A DNA stretch of 64,000 nucleotides, from contig NZ_JAHCST010000019.1 of NCBI RefSeq assembly GCF_018476525.1, forward strand, positions 1 to 64,000, read 5' to 3'. How positions within the stretch are numbered: the first letter of the stretch is position 1; every line of letters begins with the position of its first letter. Origin of the DNA: Acrocarpospora catenulata. GTDB taxonomy: Bacteria; Actinomycetota; Actinomycetes; Streptosporangiales; Streptosporangiaceae. Below, piece by piece: positions 34,677 to 43,781 of this stretch. Below the pieces are notes generated by a model that ran no database searches, was not told the origin of the DNA, and was given only the letters and a program-made list of their open reading frames with translations. Made by a program: the position numbers and the translations under genes.

Positions 34677-35530
34677 TGCGCATCTTCGACCCCCACATCC
34701 ACATGACCTCCCGCACCACCGACGACTACCGCCGGATGTACGACGCCGGGGTCCGCGCCCTGGTGGAACCCGCCTTCTGGCTGGGCCAGCCGCGCACCTC
34801 CCCGGGCACCTTCGCCGACTACTTCGACGGACTGCTCGGCTGGGAGCCGTACCGGGCCGCCCAGTACGGCATCCGCCACCACTGCGCGATCGCCCTCAAC
34901 CCCAAGGAGGCCAACGACCCGCGCTGCCGCCCGGTGCTCGACCTGCTCCCGCGCTACCTGGCCAAGGACGGCGTGGTCGCGGTGGGCGAGGTCGGCTACG
35001 ACGAGATGACCCCGGCCGAGGACGAGGTCTTCCAGGCCCAGCTGGCCCTGGCCGCCGAGCACGGCCTGCCGGTGCTGGTGCACACCCCGCACCGGGACAA
35101 GGCGGCCGGCACCCGGCGCACCCTGGAGGTGGTCAAGGACTCCGGCCTGCCCCCGGAGCGCGTCCTGGTCGACCACCTCAACGAGATGACCGCCGGCATG
35201 GTGGCCGACAGCGGCTGCTGGCTGGGCTTCTCGGTCTACCCGGACACCAAGATGGACGTGCACCGCATGATCGCGCTGCTCCGGCAGTACGGCACCGAGC
35301 GGATCCTGGTCAACTCGGCCGCCGACTGGGGCCACAGCGACCCGCTGAAGACCCGGGCGGTCGGCGACGCCATGCTGGCCGACGGCTTCACCGAGGCCGA
35401 CGTCGAGCAGGTGCTCTGGACCAATCCGGTCACCTTCTACGGCCAGAGCGGGCGCCTTGACCTGGCGGACGACGCGGCCCCGGCCGCCGACTACGCGGGC
35501 AACACCATCAAACGGGGTGTGGCGCCGTGA
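34676..35530 (+). CDS. eboB: TatD-family metal-dependent hydrolase (EboB-like)
   Basis: A 284-residue TIM-barrel hydrolase. FDPHIHM supplies the first metal-binding His pair, GEVGYDE the Glu, VLVHTPHRD another His and VNSAADWGHSDP the final Asp. The ATG overlaps the eboA stop (TGATG). In ebo clusters the substrate of this hydrolase is not known. Confidence 0.88.
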   Translation: MRIFDPHIHMTSRTTDDYRRMYDAGVRALVEPAFWLGQPRTSPGTFADYFDGLLGWEPYRAAQYGIRHHCAIALNPKEANDPRCRPVLDLLPRYLAKDGVVAVGEVGYDEMTPAEDEVFQAQLALAAEHGLPVLVHTPHRDKAAGTRRTLEVVKDSGLPPERVLVDHLNEMTAGMVADSGCWLGFSVYPDTKMDVHRMIALLRQYGTERILVNSAADWGHSDPLKTRAVGDAMLADGFTEADVEQVLWTNPVTFYGQSGRLDLADDAAPAADYAGNTIKRGVAP

Positions 35531-36681
35531 GGTTCCGCCATCCCGACGGTTCCACCGTGCACCTGGCCTACTGCACCAACGTGCACCCGGCCGAGGACCT
35601 GGCCGGGGTGCTGGCCCAGCTCCGCCACTACGCCGGTCCGGTGCGGCGGCGGCTGGGGGTGCCCCGGCTCGGGGTCGGCCTCTGGCTGTCCCGCCCGGTC
35701 GCCGACGCCCTGCTCGCCAGCCCCGCAGAACCCGTACGGCTGCGCGCCGCGCTGGACCGGGAGGGCCTGGAGGTGGTGACCCTCAACGGTTTCCCGTACC
35801 GGGGGTTCCACAACGAGGCCGAGGCCAAGCTGCGGGTCTACCACCCCGACTGGACCACCCCCGACCGGCTCGACTACACCCTCGACCTGGCCCGCCTGCT
35901 CATCCCGCTCCTCCCCGACGACGTCACGGCCGGGAGCGTCTCCACGCTGCCGCTGGCCTGGCGTACGCCCTGGGACCACGCGCGGGCGGAGACGGCGGGG
36001 CGGGCGGTGGCCTGGCTCGCCGAGGAACTGGCCCGGCTGTCCGAGACCACCGGAAAGACGGTCCGGGTCGGCTTCGAGCCCGAGCCGGGTTGCGTGGTGG
36101 AGACCACCGCGCAGGCGGTGGAGCACCTGAGCGGCGTCGACACCCGCTACCTCGGCCTCTGCCTGGACACCTGCCACCTGGCAGTGCAGTTCGAGGAACC
36201 GGCCGCGGCCGTGGGCCGGCTGGCGGCGGCGGGCCTGCCGATCGTCAAGATGCAGGCGTCCGCCGCGCTGCGGATCGACGACCCGCGGGCGGGCCGGGAC
36301 GCCCTGGCCGCGTTCGCCGAGCCGAGGTTCCTGCACCAGACCCGCGAGCAGGGCACACCCGGGACCGACGACCTGGGCGAGGCCCTCGACGGGGGCCTGC
36401 CGGGCACCTCCCCCTGGCGGGTGCACTTCCACGTGCCGCTGCACGCCGCGCCCGCCGCGCCGCTGGGCTCCACCCAGGACGTGCTGACCGACACCCTCGG
36501 GACCGTGCTCGGCGGGCCGGTCGCCCGTACCCACCACATCGAGGTGGAGACCTACACCTGGCAGGCCCTGCCGCCGGACCGGCGCCCGAGCACCCGGGAC
36601 GAGCTGGTGGACGGGATCGCCAGAGAGCTGGCCTGGACCAGGGACCGGCTGATCAATCTAGGACTCAAGGAGGAGGCGTGA
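35527..36681 (+). CDS. eboE: Metabolite traffic protein EboE (TIM barrel)
   Basis: A 384-residue protein with the EboE opening LAYCTNVHPAEDLAGVLAQL. It shows a xylose-isomerase-like barrel (VTLNGFPYRGFHNEAEAKLRVY; VGFEPEPGCVVETT; LCLDTCHLAVQFEEP) and the C-terminal HFHVPLHAAPAAPLGSTQ and HIEVETYTWQALP blocks, which are diagnostic. GTGA overlap with eboB. Biochemical role unknown; the metal ligands look intact. Confidence 0.88.
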   Translation: MRFRHPDGSTVHLAYCTNVHPAEDLAGVLAQLRHYAGPVRRRLGVPRLGVGLWLSRPVADALLASPAEPVRLRAALDREGLEVVTLNGFPYRGFHNEAEAKLRVYHPDWTTPDRLDYTLDLARLLIPLLPDDVTAGSVSTLPLAWRTPWDHARAETAGRAVAWLAEELARLSETTGKTVRVGFEPEPGCVVETTAQAVEHLSGVDTRYLGLCLDTCHLAVQFEEPAAAVGRLAAAGLPIVKMQASAALRIDDPRAGRDALAAFAEPRFLHQTREQGTPGTDDLGEALDGGLPGTSPWRVHFHVPLHAAPAAPLGSTQDVLTDTLGTVLGGPVARTHHIEVETYTWQALPPDRRPSTRDELVDGIARELAWTRDRLINLGLKEEA

Positions 36682-38042
36682 GCGTGAAACCCCTCGTCGT
36701 CGTCGACGTGGTCGGGCTCACCCCCCGGCTGCTGGAGCACATGCCCAACCTGCGCCGCTTCGGCGCGCCCGCCACGCTCGGCACGGTGCTGCCCGCCGTG
36801 ACCTGCTCGGTGCAGTCGACGCTGCTGACCGGCCGCCCGCCGCGCGACCACGGCATCGTCGGCAACGGCTGGTACTTCCGCGACCTGGGCGAGGTGCTGC
36901 TCTGGCGGCAGCACAACGCGCTGGTGGAGGGCCCCAAGCTGTGGGACGAGGCCCGCCGCGTGCACCCGGGCTACAAGGTGGCCAACATCTGCTGGTGGTA
37001 CGCGATGGGCGCGGACACCGAGTTCACCGTCACCCCCCGCCCGATCTACCACGCCGACGGCCGCAAGGGCCCGGACTGCTACACCACCCCGCCGGAGCTG
37101 CGGGTGGACCTCACCCGCGAACTCGGACGCTTCCCGCTGTTCACGTACTGGGGCCCGAAGGCCGGGATCGCCTCCAGCACCTGGATCGTCGAGGCGGCCC
37201 GCCGGATCATGGCCAGGGAACGGCCCGACCTCACCCTGGTCTACGTGCCGCACCTCGACTACGACCTCCAGCGCTTCGGCCCCTCCGGCCCGGAGGCGAT
37301 CAAGGCCGCCCAGGACGTGGACCGGATCCTCGGCCCCCTGCTGGACGACGCGGCCTCGCTCGGCGCGGCCACCGTGGTCCTGTCCGAGTACGGCATCACC
37401 GACGTGTCCCGCCCGGTCGACATCAACCGGGCACTACGCCGCGAAGGGCTGCTCTCGGTCTACCGGCAGGCCGGGATGGAGTACCTGGACCCCTGGACCT
37501 CCCGCGCCTTCGCGGTCGCCGACCACCAACTCGCCCATATATACGTGCGCGACGAAGCCGACGTCCCCAAGGTCCGCTCACTCCTCGCCGAACTACCCGG
37601 CGTGGACGAGGTACTCGACGCCGACGGCAAGGCCGCCTACGGCCTCGACCACGGCCGCGCCGGAGAACTGGTCGCCATCGCCGAGCCCGACTCCTGGTTC
37701 ACCTACTACTACTGGCTGGACGACAAGGTCGCCCCCGACTTCGCCCGCCTGGTGGACATCCACCGCAAACCCGGCTATGACCCAGCCGAACTCTTCATGA
37801 ACCCCGCTGACCCCTTGGTAAAGGCCAAGGCCGGCCTCGCTCTGGCCAAGAAGGAACTGGGCTTCCGCTACACGATGCCGGTGGTGCCCCTCGACCCGTC
37901 CTGCGTACGGGGCAGCCACGGGCGCATCCCCGACAACCCGCTGGACGGCCCGGTCCTCCTCTCAGACCAGCCACTGGAGAAGGACACCTACGCGGCCACC
38001 GAGATCAAGGACCTCTTGCTGCGCTTCGCCGGTCTCGCCTGA
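36678..38042 (+). CDS. eboF: Alkaline-phosphatase-superfamily phosphodiesterase/pyrophosphatase (EboF-like)
   Basis: A 454-residue nucleotide pyrophosphatase/phosphodiesterase-like enzyme. VVVDVVGLTPRLLEHMPNL begins the fold and PAVTCSVQSTLLTGRPPRDHGIVGNGWYF carries the nucleophile Thr/Ser region. YVPHLDYDLQRFGP (metal Asp), VLSEYGI and AVADHQLAHIYV supply further metal ligands. AAGGAGGAGG just upstream serves either GTG 36678, chosen for its overlap with eboE, or GTG 36684. It could remove a phosphate-linked carrier from the transported metabolite. Last gene of the ebo operon. Confidence 0.86.
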   Translation: MSVKPLVVVDVVGLTPRLLEHMPNLRRFGAPATLGTVLPAVTCSVQSTLLTGRPPRDHGIVGNGWYFRDLGEVLLWRQHNALVEGPKLWDEARRVHPGYKVANICWWYAMGADTEFTVTPRPIYHADGRKGPDCYTTPPELRVDLTRELGRFPLFTYWGPKAGIASSTWIVEAARRIMARERPDLTLVYVPHLDYDLQRFGPSGPEAIKAAQDVDRILGPLLDDAASLGAATVVLSEYGITDVSRPVDINRALRREGLLSVYRQAGMEYLDPWTSRAFAVADHQLAHIYVRDEADVPKVRSLLAELPGVDEVLDADGKAAYGLDHGRAGELVAIAEPDSWFTYYYWLDDKVAPDFARLVDIHRKPGYDPAELFMNPADPLVKAKAGLALAKKELGFRYTMPVVPLDPSCVRGSHGRIPDNPLDGPVLLSDQPLEKDTYAATEIKDLLLRFAGLA

Positions 38043-38049
38043 CCCCTTT

Positions 38050-38078
38050 CAGGGGGCCGGTTCCGGACCGGCCCCCTG
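38050..38078. terminator. Hairpin between convergent eboF and the IDO fusion gene
   Basis: CAGGGGGCCGGT pairs perfectly with ACCGGCCCCCTG around a 5-base loop. There is no clear T-run on either side, but its position directly after the eboF stop fits a terminator. Confidence 0.65.
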
Positions 38079-38101
38079 AATATAAGGTGCCGACTGTCCG
38101 T

Positions 38102-41100
38102 TCAGGCGGCGCCGACGCCGTGGAGCAGGGCCTTGTGGTAGGAGCGAATGATCGTGGGCACGTGACCGAGCACGGCCATCAGGCGCTCGGCCCCGCCGGT
38201 TGCCGTACCGGCCTCGAACTGCTCGAAGACGATGACACCGTCACGGATGACCGACCGCAGCTCCGCCAGGAACGCCTGATCGTGTTTCCTGACTTCGGCA
38301 CAGAGGGCGCGCAGGGTCGACCAGGTGTCTTCGTGGACGGAGGCGTGGTCGCCCGCGACGGATCGGTAGCGGATCCGAAACTCCTCCGCGAAGCGTTCGG
38401 CGGCGACGGCGTCGGCTGTGGTCATGGCTTCGGCGAGAACGGTGTGGGGATCGGAGACCGATGCCTCCGGCGCGGTGAGGCCGGTCGTCAGGGTCCACAG
38501 CCGCGGGAGTTCCTCTTCCAGTACGGCCTTGTAGTAGCTGCCGAGAAAGCGCTGGTGCGCGTTGGAGGCGTACTGGACCTTGAGGGCGTTGACCTCGTCG
38601 GGGCCCTCGTCTCCGCGCGTCATCACTCCCGTCATGAATCCCCAGTCGTTCTCCAGGGCATTGGACATGGCGGTGATCAGGTGCAGGAGATGAACCCATT
38701 GCTCATACAGCTCGCTGAGGGAGATCCGCACGGTGCCGTGCCCGGGTAGCACGACGGTGCCGTGATGGTCGCCCAGGTCCAGGCGCCGGACTCTGCCGAT
38801 CCGGTACATGGCGAGCATCGCGTCGATTTCGCTGTTCTCATGGTGCAGGACGGCCCGATATTCGGCGGTGGCGTCGAGGCCGACATTCTCGGTGATGATG
38901 CGGGGGCCTCCGGGGTGCAGGTGGAGGAACTCCGTCATGTCGTAGACCTGGTCGTCGAGAATCAGCCACTGCCCGGTTTCTGCGGTGGTGCGCAGCGCGA
39001 CATCCGAGATGTCGTAGACCGTGTCCGTGCTCTCCGCGGGCGTCCAGGTGCTGAACACGTCCTGCATGTAGCGGCCCTCGGCGACGAGCCGCCGCACAAC
39101 GGTCTCGGGTGGCTCTCCCGGGTCGGCGAAGCGCCTGGCCACCTGGTTGAGCGTCGCCAGGACACTTCCCGCGAACCCGGCACGACCGCAGACATAGAAG
39201 TAGGCGCCGCGGCCACCGTCCTGTTCGCCGCGGAGCAGGTCCCACAGCGCCCGTTGTGCGTCCACATCGTTGGCGATGGCGTCGTGGAGACGCCTCGGAG
39301 GGCCGGCGACCGTCCGTGGGTTCTCGCCTGGGGCCGCGCGCAACCCGCCGCCCTCGATGGAGAACGTGACGTACAGGGCGAGCTTGCCGCCCTGCAGCGC
39401 TGTCCGGATCTCGTTCTCGCCGTAGAAGTGGCCGCGTGTGTGCGTGCCGAAGAACAGCCAGTTCTCCCCGGCTGCGGGGTCCGCCAGCCGGTGGGCCAGG
39501 AATCCGAGGAACGGGCCGATACCCACGCCTCCGGCGAACATGACGATGGGGCGCGTGGCGTCCCGTGGCAGGCTGAACCGACCGGGACGCACCACCTGGA
39601 ACGGAATGGATTCGACGGTTGTCCCGGTCGAGGTCAGATAGGTGGAGGCGGTGCCGAGCAGTTCGGTCCCGCTTCCGCGCGGGCTGTCGCCGCCCGCTTG
39701 GTGACTCAGCCGGGCCACGGTGAGCCGGACCTCGTCGCCGGCTTCTTCAGCACCCTTCGACGGGCTCGACGAGATCGAGTACATGCGGAATGTCTCCGGC
39801 GGAATGATCTTGGCCAGCGCCCGGTCATCCCGGAGCTCCCCGGTGAGGAGCTCGCCCACCCGGTACCCTTCCGCGCCCAGCAGTTCCAGGGCGTCGGACA
39901 GCTCCCACTGCCGCAGTCCGGTCCCCGTGGCCACCGAACGCAGACCGGGCGAGCCCGTGGCCTCCGCCAGTGCCCTGACCACGCCGTGGGTGAGCGGCCG
40001 GAGCTTGGCGTAGGACAGGAACGTCCGTAACGGCAGCGTCTCAGTGGACAGCGGATGCCGGGCGCGGTAGCGAATCGCCTCGCGCCACGCGACGGTGAGG
40101 GGCACCTGCTCGGCACCCGTGGCACCCAGTGCCCGGACCGTGGCCTCGACCATTTCCGGCCGGTTCTCCGGCAGCACGGCGCAGCGATCGCCGGGGCGGT
40201 AGATGACGCCGGTGTCGGCGGCGTCCAACGTCACATGCGTTACGGTTCCCGCCGCTGCCGCCGCGTCCCGGAACCGTACTCGTGCGTACTGCACGTGCGG
40301 AGGCAGTTCCCGGTAGCGTTCGAGGCGGGTCTCCTCCAAGATCGCGTCAAGGGTCTTCCAGTGCTGCTCCTTGAAGCCGCCGACGATGCCGGTGACGGTC
40401 TTCGACCGGCCGACTTTGAACGCCAGTTCCAGGAAACCGTAGACCTTCGTCCGATGGATGCCCAGATAGCCCATCTTCCCGGCGTAGACGTCGAACAGTG
40501 TGGCGAAAAGGTTCTGTAGCCGCCGGTCTCCGCTCGCGGCGACGTAATCGCGTACGGAGACCTTCTCCACCGCCTCCAGAAAGGCGATGTGATGCGGGGG
40601 AAACCATTCTCGCAGTTCCGCGACCTCCTTGCCGAGACGGGACTCCTTGTGCTTGCGCCCGAGAAAGGCGTCCATGAGATGGAAGATCGGGGAGGCTTCC
40701 CCTCCTGGCACCGCGGTACCGGATTTGATCGGTACCGCCAGCGGGGCAACCGTGTTGGCCCATACCACCTGGTCGATGTAGGTGGCGGACAGCGGGTTGG
40801 GATCCACCTTCCGGAAGGACAGCTCGATGATGTCCAGCCAGGTCCGCAGCATCAGCGTCAACTCGGCGGCCACGGTCTCCCGGTCGTCGCGTACCGCGGC
40901 TTCCTGGGCGCGCACCACCGAGGTGACGACAGGGGTCGCCCGGGCAAGGATCTCGACCTGCGCCAGATAGAAGCGTCTTTCCTCCCTGTTGTCCACACTG
41001 GGAACGAGAAGTTCCATGTTCTCGACCTGGTATGGGTTCGGCAGGGTCACGTCACGCAGCTGATGGTTGTAAACGATGAGGTCGTTGTACGACATGTGGG

Positions 41101-41500
41101 GCTCGCGGCGGCCCAGGCGCTCGCTGATCTGGGCCCAGGGCACCGTGATCGATGGCGGTAACCCATCGTCGGGCAGCACCTCCACCTTCACGTACGCGTG
41201 CGCGAATATGCTCAGCGCCACCGACGCCCGCCAGACGAACTCGTCTGGAAGATCGTTCTGATCGGCGCCGAGCACCGGCATCTCACGAAGGACCTGGCGC
41301 AACGTAACGGTGCGCCACAGTTCCGGCATAGACGCGATGACCTCGTCCCACGCCGCATGGCTGCGCGGAAACGATCGAACAGTCGGGAACCGTGGCATGA
41401 ACCCCGACGAGGACGACAAGAAGCCCTTTAGTTCATGGCCGCGCGTCGTGTTGTATTCCTCGGCGAGTTTCAGCATCTTCCGACTTGGTACCTGTTCCAT
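38102..41500 (-). CDS. Fusion: IDO-like heme dioxygenase - FAD/NAD(P)H reductase - cytochrome b5 - helical domain
   Basis: 1132 residues, no signal peptide. About 150-395 aligns by eye with indoleamine 2,3-dioxygenase: RFYLAQVEILARATPVVTSV, FRKVDPNPLSATY, LREWFPPHHIAFLEAVEKVS, then GIHRTKVYGF, where His349 fits the proximal heme ligand. About 405-790 is a P450/sulfite-reductase-type FAD and NAD(P)H module without flavodoxin domain (YRPGDR 434-439, FRMYSISSSP 571-580, GGVGIGPFLGF 657-667, FYVCGR 768-773). About 826-907 is cytochrome b5 (HPGG 862-865, second ligand His886 or 887). The last 210 residues are helical and unrecognised. Electrons probably run NAD(P)H, FAD, b5 heme, IDO heme. Monocistronic; substrate unknown; codon use looser than neighbours. 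Confidence 0.82.
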   Translation of the reverse strand: MEQVPSRKMLKLAEEYNTTRGHELKGFLSSSSGFMPRFPTVRSFPRSHAAWDEVIASMPELWRTVTLRQVLREMPVLGADQNDLPDEFVWRASVALSIFAHAYVKVEVLPDDGLPPSITVPWAQISERLGRREPHMSYNDLIVYNHQLRDVTLPNPYQVENMELLVPSVDNREERRFYLAQVEILARATPVVTSVVRAQEAAVRDDRETVAAELTLMLRTWLDIIELSFRKVDPNPLSATYIDQVVWANTVAPLAVPIKSGTAVPGGEASPIFHLMDAFLGRKHKESRLGKEVAELREWFPPHHIAFLEAVEKVSVRDYVAASGDRRLQNLFATLFDVYAGKMGYLGIHRTKVYGFLELAFKVGRSKTVTGIVGGFKEQHWKTLDAILEETRLERYRELPPHVQYARVRFRDAAAAAGTVTHVTLDAADTGVIYRPGDRCAVLPENRPEMVEATVRALGATGAEQVPLTVAWREAIRYRARHPLSTETLPLRTFLSYAKLRPLTHGVVRALAEATGSPGLRSVATGTGLRQWELSDALELLGAEGYRVGELLTGELRDDRALAKIIPPETFRMYSISSSPSKGAEEAGDEVRLTVARLSHQAGGDSPRGSGTELLGTASTYLTSTGTTVESIPFQVVRPGRFSLPRDATRPIVMFAGGVGIGPFLGFLAHRLADPAAGENWLFFGTHTRGHFYGENEIRTALQGGKLALYVTFSIEGGGLRAAPGENPRTVAGPPRRLHDAIANDVDAQRALWDLLRGEQDGGRGAYFYVCGRAGFAGSVLATLNQVARRFADPGEPPETVVRRLVAEGRYMQDVFSTWTPAESTDTVYDISDVALRTTAETGQWLILDDQVYDMTEFLHLHPGGPRIITENVGLDATAEYRAVLHHENSEIDAMLAMYRIGRVRRLDLGDHHGTVVLPGHGTVRISLSELYEQWVHLLHLITAMSNALENDWGFMTGVMTRGDEGPDEVNALKVQYASNAHQRFLGSYYKAVLEEELPRLWTLTTGLTAPEASVSDPHTVLAEAMTTADAVAAERFAEEFRIRYRSVAGDHASVHEDTWSTLRALCAEVRKHDQAFLAELRSVIRDGVIVFEQFEAGTATGGAERLMAVLGHVPTIIRSYHKALLHGVGAA

Positions 41501-41614
41501 ACCACACCTCTACACGAGAGGAAATAAGCGAATTGCCAGATCATTGGCGGCAGGTGGCGCCCTCGCAGCCGCCGCGGCACGGAAGTCGGTTGCGATGCTT
41601 CTTATGGTGGATCG

Positions 41615-42550
41615 ATGAAGGATTTCCACGCGCGCGCCTACCATGCCGATGACGCGGCGGCGGTTGCCGAACTGATCAACGTTGTCTTCCAGGCCGGCGG
41701 CTGGAACGCCGGGCACACCGCCGCCGAGATCGAAGATGTGGTGAACAACGAGGTCAAGGACCCGGCGACGGACACCCTGCTGATCACCGACGCGGAGGGT
41801 CGGCTGGTGGCCGCCGCGCTGGTGCCACCCCCACCCGAGGGCGGCCACCGGATCGAGCTGATCGGCGGCGTCCACCCAGACCGGCGCGGAGCAGGGATCG
41901 GCCGCGAACTGCTGGCCTGGCAACTCGACCGAGCCGCAACACGCCACGCCGAGACCGCACCGGACACGGAATGGCTGGGCCAGGTCGCCGCCGGCGTCGC
42001 CGACACGTCCGCGAGCCGCCTGTACGAACGCTTCGGCTTCACCGTAGGTCGATACTTCCTGCAGATGACAGCGCCCACCACGCCACCGCCGGTCGCCACA
42101 CCCGCCGCCGGCGTGCGGATCGCCCCCTACGATCAAGCCCAAGACCGTGAGCTGCACGCCGTGCACACTTCGGCCTTCCGCGACCTCTGGGCCCACCAGG
42201 ATCGCGATTTCGAGTCCTGGGCGGCGTTGACCGTACGATCGGAAACCTTCCTGCCCGACCTGTCCCGAGTGGCGCTCGCCAACGACAAGATCATCGCTTA
42301 TGTCCTGCCGTACGCCCACGCCGCACCCGACAGGCTTTACATCGGCCAGGTCGGCACCGTCGACTCCTGGCGCCGGCGCGGCGTCGCGACCTCGTTACTC
42401 GCCGACGTACTGGGCGCGGCCGGCCGAGCCGGCTACACCCACGCCGCCCTCGACACCGATGCCGACAACCCCACCGACGCGGCCGACATCTACGCGAAGG
42501 CCGGCTTCGTCATCGACCAGCACATCGCCGTCTACTGCAAACCCGTCTGA
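41615..42550 (+). CDS. GNAT N-acetyltransferase with two GNAT domains
   Basis: A 311-residue protein with tandem GNAT folds. The first has the acetyl-CoA loop GVHPDRRGAGIGRELL (about residues 89-104). The second has VGTVDSWRRRGVATSLLADVLGAA (about 246-269) followed by LDTDADNPTDAADIYAKAGF. The layout resembles mycothiol-synthase-like tandem acetyltransferases, though MshD itself is usually elsewhere. It is divergent from the IDO fusion, sharing a 114-base intergenic region. Substrate unknown. Confidence 0.83.
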   Translation: MKDFHARAYHADDAAAVAELINVVFQAGGWNAGHTAAEIEDVVNNEVKDPATDTLLITDAEGRLVAAALVPPPPEGGHRIELIGGVHPDRRGAGIGRELLAWQLDRAATRHAETAPDTEWLGQVAAGVADTSASRLYERFGFTVGRYFLQMTAPTTPPPVATPAAGVRIAPYDQAQDRELHAVHTSAFRDLWAHQDRDFESWAALTVRSETFLPDLSRVALANDKIIAYVLPYAHAAPDRLYIGQVGTVDSWRRRGVATSLLADVLGAAGRAGYTHAALDTDADNPTDAADIYAKAGFVIDQHIAVYCKPV

Positions 42551-42697
42551 CCTCCTGTATCTGTGTCGTACTCAGCCCAGGCTGAGTAGCCGGGCTCTGG
42601 CGCGCCGAACGGATTGAGAAGATCATCCTGGTATGCGAGGTATGGAACCGTTGATCGTGGTGGGCAAAGCTGTGCCGGTGGGCCTGGTAGGGGCGAG

Positions 42698-43642
42698 GTG
42701 AGCGGTCGGAAGGCGGTGGTTAGGCAGATCGCCGCGGCCTGGCTGGTTGGCTCCCTGCTGAGCCCGTTGCTGCTGTGGGTTGTTGTGGTGATCCTCTTCG
42801 GCGGCTCACCCGCCCTGCTGGCCCTCCTGGCTGTGCCCATGGTTGGCGCGCTGTGTCTGGTCGCCTGGACCGTCCGCCAGGGATCTCCGCTGACGTCGCG
42901 TGGCCCCGGGGGCCGGGTTTCCTGGGCGGCGCTGGTATTTCTGGTGGGGGCGGTGGGTTTCGTCGGTGGCGCCTGGGCCAATGCCGAGCTGGAGCTGCCG
43001 TTCGGCAGGGAACCGCTGATGTTTCTGGCCAGCGGTCTGCCGTTCGCGCTGGCGGCGGGGATGCTCTCGCAGCGCAGGGTCGCCCTCGGCGCGGTCGCGG
43101 TGACGACGGCACTGGTGGTCACGACCGTGTACCTCGTGGTGCAACACCGTGTCGACAAGCAGGCAGCGGCTGTTGCCGCGGATTTGGCCGCCCGTTTGCA
43201 GCCGGTGCGTGACCTGCTCTACGTCGTGCAGATCCCGGGATACCGGGTCAGTGGACGCGACACCTCAGGGGTGAGCGCATTCTTCGAACCTCTGGATCAG
43301 CGGGTGGTCAAGGTCTGGCAGGACCACACCATCGTGCTCACCGCTGAGCGTGGGTGGTCCGAGGAAATGTGTGCGGGGGCGTTCCTCGCTGCGCCCCTCG
43401 GCCGCGACGAGCATCCTCGGTGTGTCCTGGAGCGTCCCGGGCTCTGGTACCTCACCGGCCGCATCCCGGAACCGGAATGGGGATGCCCGTGCGGGCTCCA
43501 GCAATACATCCGGCAGGACGGCGGCGTCATGGTCAGAGTACACTCCTCCGACGCCGTACCCCGAGAAGTTCTCCGAGACGCCGTGCTCAACGCCCGCCAT
43601 GCCACCGAGGAGGAGGCCCGCGAGCTCCTCACCCCGTCCTGA
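42698..43642 (+). CDS. Membrane protein of unknown function
   Basis: 314 residues from GTG 42698, preceded by AGGGG. Five hydrophobic segments fill the first 160 residues (AAWLVGSLLSPLLLWVVVVILF; ALLALLAVPMVGALCLVAW; and others). The C-terminal half is soluble (RDLLYVVQIPGYRVSG; CPCGLQQYIRQDGG) and contains several Cys. The C-terminus ends in an acidic helix (ATEEEARELLTPS). I do not recognise the family. No operon partner is evident. Confidence 0.6.
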   Translation: MSGRKAVVRQIAAAWLVGSLLSPLLLWVVVVILFGGSPALLALLAVPMVGALCLVAWTVRQGSPLTSRGPGGRVSWAALVFLVGAVGFVGGAWANAELELPFGREPLMFLASGLPFALAAGMLSQRRVALGAVAVTTALVVTTVYLVVQHRVDKQAAAVAADLAARLQPVRDLLYVVQIPGYRVSGRDTSGVSAFFEPLDQRVVKVWQDHTIVLTAERGWSEEMCAGAFLAAPLGRDEHPRCVLERPGLWYLTGRIPEPEWGCPCGLQQYIRQDGGVMVRVHSSDAVPREVLRDAVLNARHATEEEARELLTPS

Positions 43643-43781
43643 GGCCGCGCTGGTAGGCCCGATCAGTTCCGAGATCACCAACAGCAGGTCATCCAGACGG
43701 TCCCCCCTCAGCTCCCCACAGATGCGCCGGGCGAAATCGGGCGCCTGGGGGACCGCGATCGCTGTACCGGGGATCCACAGG

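Noticed and set aside
42532-43158. Minus-strand frame antisense to the membrane protein at 42698
   Set aside because: Thr/Pro/Ser-rich shadow, while the + frame has well-formed membrane helices.
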